Below, in pieces: positions 32,092-40,943 of a stretch of 64,000 nt of DNA (its first letter is position 1; each line of letters begins with the position of its first letter). Source of the DNA: Streptomyces hygroscopicus (GTDB lineage: Bacteria > Actinomycetota > Actinomycetes > Streptomycetales > Streptomycetaceae); the NCBI GenBank assembly GCA_002021875.1, contig CP018627.1:6572001-6636000 (forward strand), given 5' to 3'. The position numbers and the translations under genes were made by a program. The notes beneath the pieces are model-generated. The model saw nothing but the letters and a program-made list of their open reading frames with translations, ran no database searches and was not told where the DNA came from.

Positions 32092-33060
32092 ATGGCCAAG
32101 AAGCGCCGCCCCCAGACGAAGGCCACAGGCCCACAGGTCGCGAACGGCGAGATCCCTGTGGTGGGCGCGCGGGAGCCTTGCCCGTGCGGTTCGGGCCGTC
32201 GCTACAAGGCCTGTCACGGCAGGGAAGCCGCACACGCCGCCACCGAACTGGTGCAGCGCCCCTTCGAAGGGCTCCCCAACGAATGCGACTGGGTTGCCCT
32301 GCGCGAGCTGGTGCCCGCCGCGACCGTCGAGCTGGCCCTCGCCGACGGGCTGCCCGAGGGGGTTCCGTCGGTCACCCTGGCGACCGTGCTGCCCATGGCG
32401 TGGCCCGCGCTGCGCCGTGACAGCGGCGCCGTGCTGCTCGGCCTGCAGAACGACACACCCTCCGGGGACATCAGCCGCGACCTGGCCGACACCCTGCGCC
32501 GGGCACTGACCGCCGATCCGGGCACTCCGGTGGCCGCCGAGCGGGCGCCGGGCGACGGTCCGCGGCTGCAGGATCTGCTCGACCCGAAGGGCACTTTCTC
32601 GCCGACCCTGCACGAGGGGTTCGAGTTCTGGGTCGACGACGCCGCGAACGCGACCGGAGAGGTCGCCGCGTCCCTGGAACGGGCCAACGCGGCCGCGATC
32701 CCCACCGCCCGGCTCACCGGCGTGGAGGCGGCCTACTGGTGCGAGACGCCGGAGAAGAACCACCTGCGCTGGGTGATGTCCCACCCCGAGGAGAAGCTGC
32801 TCGACGCGCTCGCGCGGCTGCACGCCGCGGGTGCCTCCTCGCTCGGCGACAACACCCGGCTGGTGGGCTCGTTCCGGGCCCATGGGCTCACAGTGCCGGT
32901 GTGGGATCTGCCCCGCGGGATGAGCGCCGAGGACACCGAGAAGCCGGCCGTGGACCTCGCCGAGCGGCTCGCGGAGGCGCTCGCCTCCGACGCCCCGCTG
33001 ACGCCCGAGCAGCGGCGCGCCCGGGGCGGTCTCACCAACCGTCAGGTGACGCTGAGCTGA
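32092..33060 (+). CDS. DUF5926-type protein with N-terminal SEC-C zinc motif
   Basis: 322 residues. A Lys-rich start is followed by REPCPCGSGRRYKACHG, the complete SEC-C zinc-binding motif also found at the end of SecA. The remaining about 270 residues are a soluble alpha/beta domain I cannot assign to an enzyme class. Close relatives are conserved across Streptomyces as a single-copy gene. The motif usually binds zinc and mediates protein interaction, for SecA with SecB or ribosomes. ATG 32092; the gene ends before a strong terminator. Confidence 0.82.
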   Translation: MAKKRRPQTKATGPQVANGEIPVVGAREPCPCGSGRRYKACHGREAAHAATELVQRPFEGLPNECDWVALRELVPAATVELALADGLPEGVPSVTLATVLPMAWPALRRDSGAVLLGLQNDTPSGDISRDLADTLRRALTADPGTPVAAERAPGDGPRLQDLLDPKGTFSPTLHEGFEFWVDDAANATGEVAASLERANAAAIPTARLTGVEAAYWCETPEKNHLRWVMSHPEEKLLDALARLHAAGASSLGDNTRLVGSFRAHGLTVPVWDLPRGMSAEDTEKPAVDLAERLAEALASDAPLTPEQRRARGGLTNRQVTLS

Positions 33061-33629
33061 CGGTCGCCGGACGGCCGGAGGGCGCCACCGGGGGACGTGA
33101 CGCTGCTCACAACTCACCGTTACGCCCTGCAAATAGGCGTCCGGAAATCCGCGATCGAATTTGCTATCGGCCGATCTCTTGTTACGGTTCTAAAAGCCCG
33201 GTCGCTGGTGCATCCCCCGTCGCCAGCGACCGGGCGCTTCCATGTCCGCGTCCGGACGCCGACGCGAGAGACGGGCGGGGCGGCACGAGGCGGCCGGGAG
33301 AAGGTACGGACCAATTGCCTTCGGCGCCGCGGGAGTTGCTCCCGGAGCCCGGAGTCCGACTCCGAGTCCGAAGCGTGAGTTCGGAGCCTGAGCCCGAAGC
33401 CCGAGCCCAGCGCCTGGACCCGAAAACCGAAGCGCGGAGCCCTGACCTCGGAGCCCGGAACCTCAGCGCCCTGAATTTCGGCATCCTGCCCTGAGAGCGC
33501 TGTACCACCGCCGGAAAAGAATGGGCTCGGAGCCCGGGCAAACGCCTCCCCGGCCTCCGAGCCCCACACACCCCTGCCCCTGAGCCTCGCGCTCAGCGGC
33601 CCCCGAACCCCCGCACCCGGGGCCCGCCC
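33061..33629. other. 569-bp spacer: terminator, AT-rich island and GGAGCCC-type repeats
   Basis: Holds the hairpin at 33196-33235, an AT-richer stretch (33100-33195), and bases 33337-33480 with irregular repeats of GGAGCCCG/GAGTCCGA. No supported gene. Confidence 0.55.
33196..33235. terminator. Perfect 13-bp hairpin terminator
   Basis: GCCCGGTCGCTGG pairs with CCAGCGACCGGGC around a 14-nt loop. It follows the AT-rich GTTACGGTTCTAAAA and may also belong to a small transcript in the spacer. Confidence 0.75.
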
Positions 33630-34304
33630 TCAATAGGCGAGCCGGCTGCCTCCGTCGGGCGCGCTGGTGCTCGCCTCGACCAAGGCGTTCACCACCGTGG
33701 CCACCTGAGGCAGCCAGGGCCGCCCGGAGCGGCGCAGCGGCGGCCGCTCCCAGCGCACCCGCCCGAGGCCCGTCTGCGACGGCGGCAGCACCACATAGCC
33801 GCCCTCGCCGTGGAACCGCAGCGAGCTGGGCACCCAGTCCTGCTGGTTCAGCAGCTCGCCGAGGTCTTCGAGGGAATACGGCTCCACCAGCAGCGACCAG
33901 CGGGTGGGCGTGGCGATCACCGGGCCGAGCCGCACCCCCGCCCGGTCGAAGACCGCCAGCGCCCGCGCCGCGGCGACCGCGGGCAGGCTCACCGCGCAGG
34001 GCGCGAGGCCGCCGGTGGCCAGCAGCAGGGGCGCGGTGGGCCGGTTGCCCCACCACCAGCGCACCATGCGCGGGTCGGTGGTGGCGGCAAGGAGAACAGG
34101 GTCGAACGGATGACCACCCGGAACCGCACATTCCGGGTCGGGGCAGCCGCATACCCGGGGTCGTCCGACGCCGGACCTAAGTCCGACGCCCGGGACCACG
34201 GGCCACTGCCACTCGGTGGCGCAGGTGAGCGCCGCACGCAGCAGCGGCGATCGCGCGCCGCGCCGCAGCGAGAACTTGCGTCGCCTTCCGAGGATCTCGC
34301 GCAT
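33630..34304 (-). CDS. Short Prim-Pol-like (primase/polymerase N-terminal domain) protein
   Basis: 224 residues. It shows the framework of Streptomyces bifunctional primase/polymerase N-domains: ATEWQWPVVPGVGL, CGCPDPECAVPGGHPFDPVL, MVRWWWGNRPTAPLLLATGG, and SSLRFHGEGGYVVLPPS near the s-G-G-x-H region. The metal-binding D-x-D seen in the 24548 protein is not obvious here (the corresponding stretch reads AVSLPAVAAARAL), so polymerase activity is doubtful. ATG 34304 has GGA upstream. Conserved in Streptomyces as a lone gene. Confidence 0.75.
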   Translation of the reverse strand: MREILGRRRKFSLRRGARSPLLRAALTCATEWQWPVVPGVGLRSGVGRPRVCGCPDPECAVPGGHPFDPVLLAATTDPRMVRWWWGNRPTAPLLLATGGLAPCAVSLPAVAAARALAVFDRAGVRLGPVIATPTRWSLLVEPYSLEDLGELLNQQDWVPSSLRFHGEGGYVVLPPSQTGLGRVRWERPPLRRSGRPWLPQVATVVNALVEASTSAPDGGSRLAY

Positions 34305-34887
34305 GAGCGCTCGTTCCTTTCCGTTAACGCCGAGGGCTGTCCGTCGCACTACATCGCACTTCAGATGGCACTTCACTAGGCACTACGTGGCGCTGTACGG
34401 CATCGTTCGACCCGTCACAGCAGGTGGATCACAAGTCACTGCGCGTACAAGGCAGCGCATCATGCCGCGGGCCGAGCGTGGAACGTGGCGAGGGGTGGCG
34501 GGCGCATGGCGCTTGCCGTCCGGTTGGTGCGTTCCTCGCCACTCGGGGATGGGCGCGGCCGTTGTGGTCTATGACGCCTGGACCGGCCGCGGGGTTCCGG
34601 GGCGATCCGAACTGCCCCTGCCCCTTCTCCGAATGTGTACCCGCCGCGGTGGAGACGACGCGCTGTCGAACTGACGTCAGTCGACCTCGAAGGGACAGCC
34701 TAACGACTTTTTTTCAGCCAAGTTCAATTCCCCCCAGACACCAACAAGACCACCGGGACGATGCTGGACATCGCATCTCCGCTCCGTGTACATCTGGAGA
34801 CAGTAGCGGCACAGTAGCGGCGCAGCACGACAGGGGGTTTGCGATGCTATTGAGCGAGCCGGACCCGGCGGGTGAAGGCAGCGGGCC
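34305..34887. other. 583-bp divergent intergenic region
   Basis: GCACT recurs at short intervals at 34335-34395. A run of seven Ts occurs near 34707 after TAACGAC. No supported gene; both flanking genes are transcribed outward from it. Confidence 0.45.
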
Positions 34888-36516
34888 ATGAACTCGCCCC
34901 ACGCGCCGAAAGTGGCTGGAATCGATCCTTCCCTCCCCTCGCCCACGCAAACTGCGGACCCCGTCTCGGGCCCCGTTCCCCCGCCCCTGACCGATGCCAA
35001 CTCCGCTGTCCAGGACCGGCTCGCGAGCTGGGTCTCGGATCTCACCACCCTTCATGAACTCACCGAGCGGCTGGTCAGGACCGGGACGCTCGACGAGGCG
35101 CTGCGTGAACTGCTGCGCGCGGGCGCGGCCCTGGTCGGCGCCCGGCGCGGGCTGGTGGCGCTCGAACCGGCCGATGGATTCGGCCCGGTGACCACCGTGG
35201 GGCTCGGCCTCGGCCACGCCGATCTCGGCCAGATCGAGACCATCCCGCGCCACTCCGCCTCCGCCGGTCATCTCCTCGACGGGCTGCCCCAACCGGGTGG
35301 TGAGCGGCGTGCCGATGTGACCCACCCCGATATCGCCGGCGAGGCCGACCTCGACCCGCGCCACCGCGAGGTGGCCGCACGGCTCGGCTTCGCCGCGAGC
35401 TACGCGGTGCCGCTGGACCCGTTCCGAACCACCCCCTGTACCGCGCCCGGCCTCACCGCCATCCCCTCGCCCGCCCCCGACACGGACGGGCCCGGCACCG
35501 GATCCCCGGCGGGCGCGGGCGACCGCCCGGCCCCCGGCGCCCCCGGCACGGCGAGCGCCCACGGCACCGGCCATGGGCGCGATGCCGTACCGGCCGCCGG
35601 GGCCCCGCCCGGTATCGCCGCCGCCATGGGCGCCGGCGGCCCCTCCGGGCGGCTCGGCGGAGCCGCCTGGCTCTACGACGAGCCCGCGGAGCCCGGGGAG
35701 CGCCAGCGCCATCTCGTGGGCCTGTACTGCCAGTACGCCGCCGCGCACATCGCCCGGCTGATCGAGCTCGCCCGCGCCCGCGCCGCCGTCGCGACCGTCC
35801 AGGAGGAGCTGCTGCCCACCCGGCTGCCCCGGGTCCCCGGGGTGCGTCTGGCCGTTCGTCACCACCCCGGTCCGCACGGCGGCGGGGACTGGTACGACGC
35901 GCTGCCGCTGCCGGACGGGGCGCTCGGGCTCTCGGTGGGCGGAGTCACCGGTTCCGGGCCGAGCGCCGTGGTCGCGATGGGGCGGCTGCGGGCCTCGCTG
36001 CGGGCGTACGCGGTGATGGAGGGCGAGGATCCGGTCGCCGTCCTGTCCGATCTGGAGCTGCTGCTGCGGCTCACCGAGCCCGCCCGCTCCGCGACCGCCC
36101 TCTTCGCCTACTGCGAGCCCGGGACGCGCAAGGTGGTGCTGGCCGGGGCCGGGCACTGCCCGCCGCTGCTCACCGGGGAGCGGCGCACCGAGTTCGTGGA
36201 GACCACCCTGTCCGCGCCGCTGGGGATGCTCTCGTGCTGGGAGGCGCCCAGCGTCGAGATCGAACCGTCGTCCGGAGAGACCCTCCTCTTCTACAGCGAC
36301 GGGCTGCTCCACCGCACCGGTGAGCCGATGGACCGGGCCTTCACCCGGCTGCACACGGCCGCGGCGAGCGCTCCCAAGGGCGTCCGGGGCGATCCGGACG
36401 CCTTCGCCGACCATGTGCTCCGTACGGTTCTCCCCGACGGCCCGGCGGCCCCCGTGGGGCGGCCCTCGGAGGACGGCACCGAGGACCTCGTCCTGCTCGT
36501 GGCCCACTTCGACTGA
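34888..36516 (+). CDS. GAF-PP2C (SpoIIE/RsbU-type) phosphatase-like protein
   Basis: 542 residues. A GAF domain spans about 45-290, interrupted by a Pro/Gly/Ala-rich insertion. A linker helix (ARARAAVATVQEELLPTRLP) leads to the SpoIIE-type PP2C domain (about 325-542). Metal-site elements GGDWYDAL, LLFYSDGLLHR and GTEDLVLLVA are present, but the expected G-D-V-x-G-x-G motif reads SVGGVTGSG, lacking its Asp. Such proteins normally dephosphorylate anti-sigma antagonists, pairing with RsbW-like kinases, several of which are in this window. Activity is uncertain because of the missing Asp. Confidence 0.85.
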   Translation: MNSPHAPKVAGIDPSLPSPTQTADPVSGPVPPPLTDANSAVQDRLASWVSDLTTLHELTERLVRTGTLDEALRELLRAGAALVGARRGLVALEPADGFGPVTTVGLGLGHADLGQIETIPRHSASAGHLLDGLPQPGGERRADVTHPDIAGEADLDPRHREVAARLGFAASYAVPLDPFRTTPCTAPGLTAIPSPAPDTDGPGTGSPAGAGDRPAPGAPGTASAHGTGHGRDAVPAAGAPPGIAAAMGAGGPSGRLGGAAWLYDEPAEPGERQRHLVGLYCQYAAAHIARLIELARARAAVATVQEELLPTRLPRVPGVRLAVRHHPGPHGGGDWYDALPLPDGALGLSVGGVTGSGPSAVVAMGRLRASLRAYAVMEGEDPVAVLSDLELLLRLTEPARSATALFAYCEPGTRKVVLAGAGHCPPLLTGERRTEFVETTLSAPLGMLSCWEAPSVEIEPSSGETLLFYSDGLLHRTGEPMDRAFTRLHTAAASAPKGVRGDPDAFADHVLRTVLPDGPAAPVGRPSEDGTEDLVLLVAHFD

Positions 36517-36648
36517 GGCTCGAGTTCGACTGAGGCTCGAGGGGGACCACGGCACCCGCTGGAGCCGTGGTCGCCCCGCGCTTCGGGCCCTCCCTGTCGC
36601 CGCGCCCCCGCACATACGATGGGTGGGGTCCAGTTCGAGGAGGAAGAC

Positions 36649-38115
36649 GTGACCGAGGAGCCCACTCCCGAAGCCCCGGAGAACCCGGAAGGCGAGGAGC
36701 CCATCAAGCAGCGGAAGAACGGCCTCTACCCAGGCGTTTCCGACGAGCTTGCGGCGAACATGCAGTCCGGTTGGGCGGACACCGAGCTGCACGACCTGGA
36801 GCCCGTCGAACAGGCTCCGTACACCGCCCGCCGCCGCGCCGCGCTCTCCGCGCGCTTCCCGGGCGACCGCCTGGTCATCCCCGCGGGCAATCTCCGCACC
36901 CGCTCCAACGACACGGACTACGGCTTCCGCGCCTCGACCGAGTACGCGTACCTCACCGGCGACCAGACCGAGGACGGTGTGCTGGTGCTGGAGCCCGAGG
37001 CGGGCGGCGGCCACACCGCGACGCTGTACCTGCTGCCGCGCTCCAACCGGGAGAACGGCGAGTTCTGGCTGGACGGCCAGGGCGAGCTGTGGGTGGGCCG
37101 CCGGCTCAGCCTTACGGAGGCCGAGAAGCGGCTGGGCGTGGCCGCCAAGGACGTCCGCGAGCTGGCCGACGAGCTCAGGGCCGCGGCCGGGCCGGTCCGT
37201 ATCGTGCGCGGTCACGACGCCGCTCTCGAGACCGCGCTGACCGACAAGGTCACCGGTGAGCGCGACGAGGAGCTGCGGGTCTTCCTCAGCGAGCAGCGCC
37301 TGGTCAAGGACGAGTTCGAGATCGGGCAGCTGCAGGCCGCCGTCGACTCGACGGCCCGCGGCTTCGAGGACGTCGTCAAGGTTCTGGACAAGGCACAGGC
37401 GACCTCCGAGCGCTATATCGAAGGAACGTTCTTCCTTCGCGCCCGGGTCGAGGGCAACGACGTCGGCTACGGCAGCATCTGCGCCGCGGGCCCGCACGCC
37501 ACCACACTGCACTGGGTGCGCAACGACGGCCCGGTCCGCTCCGGCGATCTGCTCCTCCTGGACGCGGGCGTGGAGACCACCACCCTCTACACCGCCGATG
37601 TGACCCGCACGCTGCCGGTGAACGGCACCTACAGCCCGCTGCAGCGCAAGATCTACGAGGCGGTGTACGAGGCGCAGGAGGCGGGCATCGCCGCGGTCCG
37701 GCCGGGTGCGAAGTACCGCGACTTCCACGACGCCGCCCAGCACGTGCTGGCCACCAGGCTCGTCGAGTGGGGCCTTGTCGAGGGCCCGGTGGAGCGGGTG
37801 CTGGAGCTGGGGCTGCAGCGCCGCTGGACGCTGCACGGCACCGGCCACATGCTCGGCATGGACGTCCACGACTGCGCCGTGGCCCGCACCGAGACCTATG
37901 TGGACGGCACCCTGGAGCCCGGGATGTGCCTGACGGTCGAGCCGGGGCTGTACTTCCAGCCCGACGATCTGACCGTGCCCGAGGAGTACCGGGGCATCGG
38001 CGTCCGCATCGAGGACGACATCCTGGTGACGGAGGACGGCAACCGCGTGCTGTCGGCCGCGCTGCCGCGGACCGCCGACGACGTCGAGGCGTGGATGGCC
38101 CGCCTCACCGGGTGA
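36649..38115 (+). CDS. pepP: Xaa-Pro aminopeptidase (aminopeptidase P)
   Basis: 488 residues from GTG 36649 behind an ideal AGGAGGA site. The N-terminal creatinase-like domain spans about 55-220. The M24B pita-bread domain has its five metal ligands: LLLDAGVE, TADVTRTLP, HGTGHMLGMDVHD, TVEPGLYF and GVRIEDDIL. It removes the N-terminal residue when proline is second. The acidic Pro/Glu-rich first 40 residues are typical of the Streptomyces enzymes. Confidence 0.92.
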   Translation: MTEEPTPEAPENPEGEEPIKQRKNGLYPGVSDELAANMQSGWADTELHDLEPVEQAPYTARRRAALSARFPGDRLVIPAGNLRTRSNDTDYGFRASTEYAYLTGDQTEDGVLVLEPEAGGGHTATLYLLPRSNRENGEFWLDGQGELWVGRRLSLTEAEKRLGVAAKDVRELADELRAAAGPVRIVRGHDAALETALTDKVTGERDEELRVFLSEQRLVKDEFEIGQLQAAVDSTARGFEDVVKVLDKAQATSERYIEGTFFLRARVEGNDVGYGSICAAGPHATTLHWVRNDGPVRSGDLLLLDAGVETTTLYTADVTRTLPVNGTYSPLQRKIYEAVYEAQEAGIAAVRPGAKYRDFHDAAQHVLATRLVEWGLVEGPVERVLELGLQRRWTLHGTGHMLGMDVHDCAVARTETYVDGTLEPGMCLTVEPGLYFQPDDLTVPEEYRGIGVRIEDDILVTEDGNRVLSAALPRTADDVEAWMARLTG

Positions 38116-38145
38116 GGCGGCGGCTCATCGTGTGATCACGTGGTC

Positions 38146-38176
38146 CTGTGGGGAGCGGCGGCGCCGCTCCCCACAG
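38146..38176. terminator. Bidirectional hairpin terminator
   Basis: CTGTGGGGAGCGGC pairs with GCCGCTCCCCACAG around GGC, between the converging pepP and AhpD-like genes. Confidence 0.85.
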
Positions 38177-38183
38177 TCCGTTC

Positions 38184-38702
38184 TCAGCCCTGCCCCGGCA
38201 CCTTGCGGGTGGTCACCGCGATCCGGTTCCAGGAGTTGATCGTGAAGATGAGGGCGACGAGCTGCGCCAGCTCCCGCTCCTCGAAGTGCCTGGCGGCCCG
38301 CTCGTAGACCTCGTCCGGAACGCCGCCCGGCAGCAGCGTGACCGCCTCGGTGAGCGCCAGGGCGGCCTGCTCCTTCTCGGTGTAGAACCCGCCCTTACCG
38401 GCCTCCTCCCAGACCCCCACCAGGGCGATGCGCTCGTTGCTCTCGCCCGCCTTATGGGCGTCGGTGGTGTGCATATGGAGGCAGTAGGCGCAGTTGTTGA
38501 GCTGGGAGGAGCGGATCTGCACCAGCTCCACCAGCGCCGGGTCCAGGCCCTCGCGGGCGGCCGCGTCCAGGCTGATCAGCGCCTTGAACGCCTTGGGGGC
38601 GGCCTTCGCGAAGTCGACCCGGCCGGTCTGCCGCGCCGCCCTCGCCGTCGCCGTTGTGGTCGTCGTCTCCGCCGTCGTCGCTGTCGCTGTCGTAGTCGTC
38701 AT
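38184..38702 (-). CDS. AhpD-like carboxymuconolactone-decarboxylase-fold protein
   Basis: 172 residues. A Thr/Ala-rich, probably disordered N-terminus of about 25 residues precedes an AhpD-like helical domain with NNCAYCLHMHTTDA, the redox C-x-x-C followed by His. These proteins act as peroxidase or thiol reductants, probably as trimers. It is divergent (47 bp) from a MocR regulator, a recurring genomic pair, suggesting that the regulator controls it. Confidence 0.88.
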   Translation of the reverse strand: MTTTTATATTAETTTTTATARAARQTGRVDFAKAAPKAFKALISLDAAAREGLDPALVELVQIRSSQLNNCAYCLHMHTTDAHKAGESNERIALVGVWEEAGKGGFYTEKEQAALALTEAVTLLPGGVPDEVYERAARHFEERELAQLVALIFTINSWNRIAVTTRKVPGQG

Positions 38703-38749
38703 GGGAATGAAATTAGGCCGCTAAGCGACCCTCTGTAGGGTGCATTTCC

Positions 38750-40276
38750 ATGGCGGATTCATGGGTCAATTCGGCGGAGATCCTCGGCAGTGACCTCCAT
38801 CTGGAGCTCACCCGCGCGGGCAGCCGCAGAACCGCCCTGATGGCCGCGCTGCGCGAGGCCATCCGCGACGGCCGGCTCGCCCCGGACACCCGGCTGCCGC
38901 CTTACCGCTCCCTCGCCGCCGACCTGGGTATCGCCCGGAACACGGTCGCCGACGCCTATGCCGAGCTGGTCGCCGAGGGCTGGCTCACCGCCCGCCAGGG
39001 CTCCGGGACCCGGGTGGCGCCCCGCCCCGCACCGCCCCCGCCCCGGCGGCGCACGGCCGGGCGGGGGCTCGGCGGGCGGCCGACCGGGGCGAGCGGCGGC
39101 CATCGCACGCCCCGGCCCGCCCCGCGACCGGTGCACAACCTGCTGCAGGGCCAGCCGGACGCCGCCGCCTTCCCCCGCACCGCCTGGCTCGCCTCGGCCC
39201 GCCGCGCGCTGACCGCCGCGCCGCATGAGGCGTTCGGCCCCGGTGATCCGCGCGGCCGCCCGGAGCTGCGCCGCGCCCTGGCCGACTACCTCGCCCGCGC
39301 CCGCGGCGTCCGCACCGACCCCGGCCGGATCGTCGTCTGCTCGGGCTTCGCGCACGCCCTGCGGCTGCTGAGCGGCACCCGGCTGCTGCGTCCCCGGATG
39401 GCCGTCGAGTCCTACGGCCTGGCGTTCCACCGCTCGCTTCTGAGCTCCGCCGGGATCCGTACGATCCCGCTTCCGCTGGACGCCGATGGCGCCCTTACGG
39501 ATGGACTGACCGCCCTCGACGGCCTGCGGGCGGCCCTGCTCACCCCCGCCCACCAGTTCCCCACCGGCGGGCCGCTGCACCCCGAGCGGCGGGCCGCGGC
39601 CGTCGCCTGGGCACGGGAGAGCGGCGGTCTGGTCCTGGAGGACGACTACGACGGGGAGTTCCGCTACGACCGCCGTCCGGTGGGCGCCGTCCAGGGCCTC
39701 GACCCCGACCGGGTGCTCTACCTCGGCTCGGTCAGCAAAAGCCTCTCCCCGGCCCTGCGGCTGGGCTGGATGGTCCTGCCGGACCACCTGGTCGACCGCG
39801 TGCTGGCCGCCAAGGGGGAGCGCGAGGGCTGGACCGGCGTCATCGACCAGCTGACCCTCGCGGACTTCATCGAATCGGGCGGCTACGACGGCCATGTGCG
39901 CCGTATGCGCCAGCGCTACCGCCGTCGGCGCGATCAGCTCGTCGCCACCCTTGCCGAACACGCGCCCCATGTCCGCGTCTCGGGGATCGCGGCCGGTCTG
40001 CACGCGGTGCTGGAGCTACCGCCCGGCACCGAGCGGTCCGCCCTGCGCGCCGCCGCCTGGCAGGGGCTGGCGCTCGACGGCCTCGGCGGCTACCGCCACC
40101 CGGACGCCACCACACCCCACCCCGACGGGCTCGTGGTGGGCTACGCGACCCCGCCCGAGCACTCCTTCGCGGGAGCGCTGGACGCGCTGTGCCGCGCCCT
40201 GCCGCCCGAACAGACCGAACAGACCGAACAAGACATGTTTACGACGCCCTCAGCAGCGCCCCTTCGCGCCACTTGA
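38750..40276 (+). CDS. MocR-family (GntR-aminotransferase) transcriptional regulator
   Basis: 508 residues. An N-terminal winged helix (about 25-90: LREAIRDGRLAPDTRLPPYR, LAADLGIARNTVADAYAELV, GWLTARQGSGTRV) is followed by an Ala/Pro/Arg-rich linker and a fold-type-I aminotransferase domain. The PLP lysine is in LGSVSKSLSPALRLG and the Asp-Tyr pair in LEDDYDGEF. MocR proteins sense PLP or amino-acid derivatives and regulate adjacent genes. Its 3' end overlaps that of the next, opposite gene by 38 bp. Confidence 0.9.
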   Translation: MADSWVNSAEILGSDLHLELTRAGSRRTALMAALREAIRDGRLAPDTRLPPYRSLAADLGIARNTVADAYAELVAEGWLTARQGSGTRVAPRPAPPPPRRRTAGRGLGGRPTGASGGHRTPRPAPRPVHNLLQGQPDAAAFPRTAWLASARRALTAAPHEAFGPGDPRGRPELRRALADYLARARGVRTDPGRIVVCSGFAHALRLLSGTRLLRPRMAVESYGLAFHRSLLSSAGIRTIPLPLDADGALTDGLTALDGLRAALLTPAHQFPTGGPLHPERRAAAVAWARESGGLVLEDDYDGEFRYDRRPVGAVQGLDPDRVLYLGSVSKSLSPALRLGWMVLPDHLVDRVLAAKGEREGWTGVIDQLTLADFIESGGYDGHVRRMRQRYRRRRDQLVATLAEHAPHVRVSGIAAGLHAVLELPPGTERSALRAAAWQGLALDGLGGYRHPDATTPHPDGLVVGYATPPEHSFAGALDALCRALPPEQTEQTEQDMFTTPSAAPLRAT

Positions 40277-40742
40277 GGATCTTGTCGAAGCTCACCACCA
40301 CCCCGCCGCGCCCCGGACGGTCCCGGTAGCGGACATGGTCGGTGAGAGCCTCGATGAGAAAAAGCCCCCGCCCGTGCTCCGCCTGGGGCGGAGCCGGGCT
40401 GCGCGGCTGCTGTGGTCTCGGCGCGCCCGCCGGACGCCGCTCGTTCCGGGTGCGGCCCTCGCGGCGGGCGGCACCGCGTCCGGCGAAGCCGGGGCCGGAG
40501 TCGGTGACCTCGATACGGCAGGTGTCGCCGTCGATATAGGCCGTGACTCGGTAATCCCCGCCCGTGCCGTCGCGGCCCCCGTGCTCCACCGCGTTCGCAC
40601 ACGCCTCGGAGAGGGCGACCGACAGATCGTAGGAGATCTCCGGATCGACTCCGGCCGTCTCCATGGTGCCGAGGAGCAATCGTCGTGCGAGCGGAACGCT
40701 CGCCGCCTCGCGGGGCAAATGGAGTGACCACCAGATGCTCAT
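40239..40742 (-). CDS. RsbW-like anti-sigma factor kinase-type ATPase
   Basis: 167 residues: LSVALSEACANAVEHGG is the N-box, RIEVTDSGPGFAG the G1 box, EHGRGLFLIEALTD the G2 box. Of the RsbW-like ATPases in this window it is the closest to the classical type. A Pro/Arg-rich insert of about 30 residues sits before the G2 box, in the ATP-lid position. ATG 40742 follows GGAGG. It could pair with an anti-sigma antagonist elsewhere. Confidence 0.88.
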   Translation of the reverse strand: MSIWWSLHLPREAASVPLARRLLLGTMETAGVDPEISYDLSVALSEACANAVEHGGRDGTGGDYRVTAYIDGDTCRIEVTDSGPGFAGRGAARREGRTRNERRPAGAPRPQQPRSPAPPQAEHGRGLFLIEALTDHVRYRDRPGRGGVVVSFDKILKWREGALLRAS

Positions 40743-40943
40743 GCTCCAGCCTCCCGGCCGCGGCTCGACATACCGTTACGTATTGCCTGGGTCCATGGTC
40801 CGTAAGCGTCTTATCAACGTGACTCCGCTCATTCGGCGGACGCGCTCGATGCGCGAACCGGTGTATGGGCCTGTCCTGGTGTGCGCCGGTACGCCCCACC
40901 CGCCGTAGGGAACGCGCCCGCCCAGTGGGATGATGTCGCCGCC

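Noticed and set aside
34714..37869. A 1051-codon leftward open frame opposite the PP2C and pepP genes
   Set aside because: It is the antisense shadow created by high third-position GC; it has no domain or ribosome site, while the + strand genes are unmistakable.
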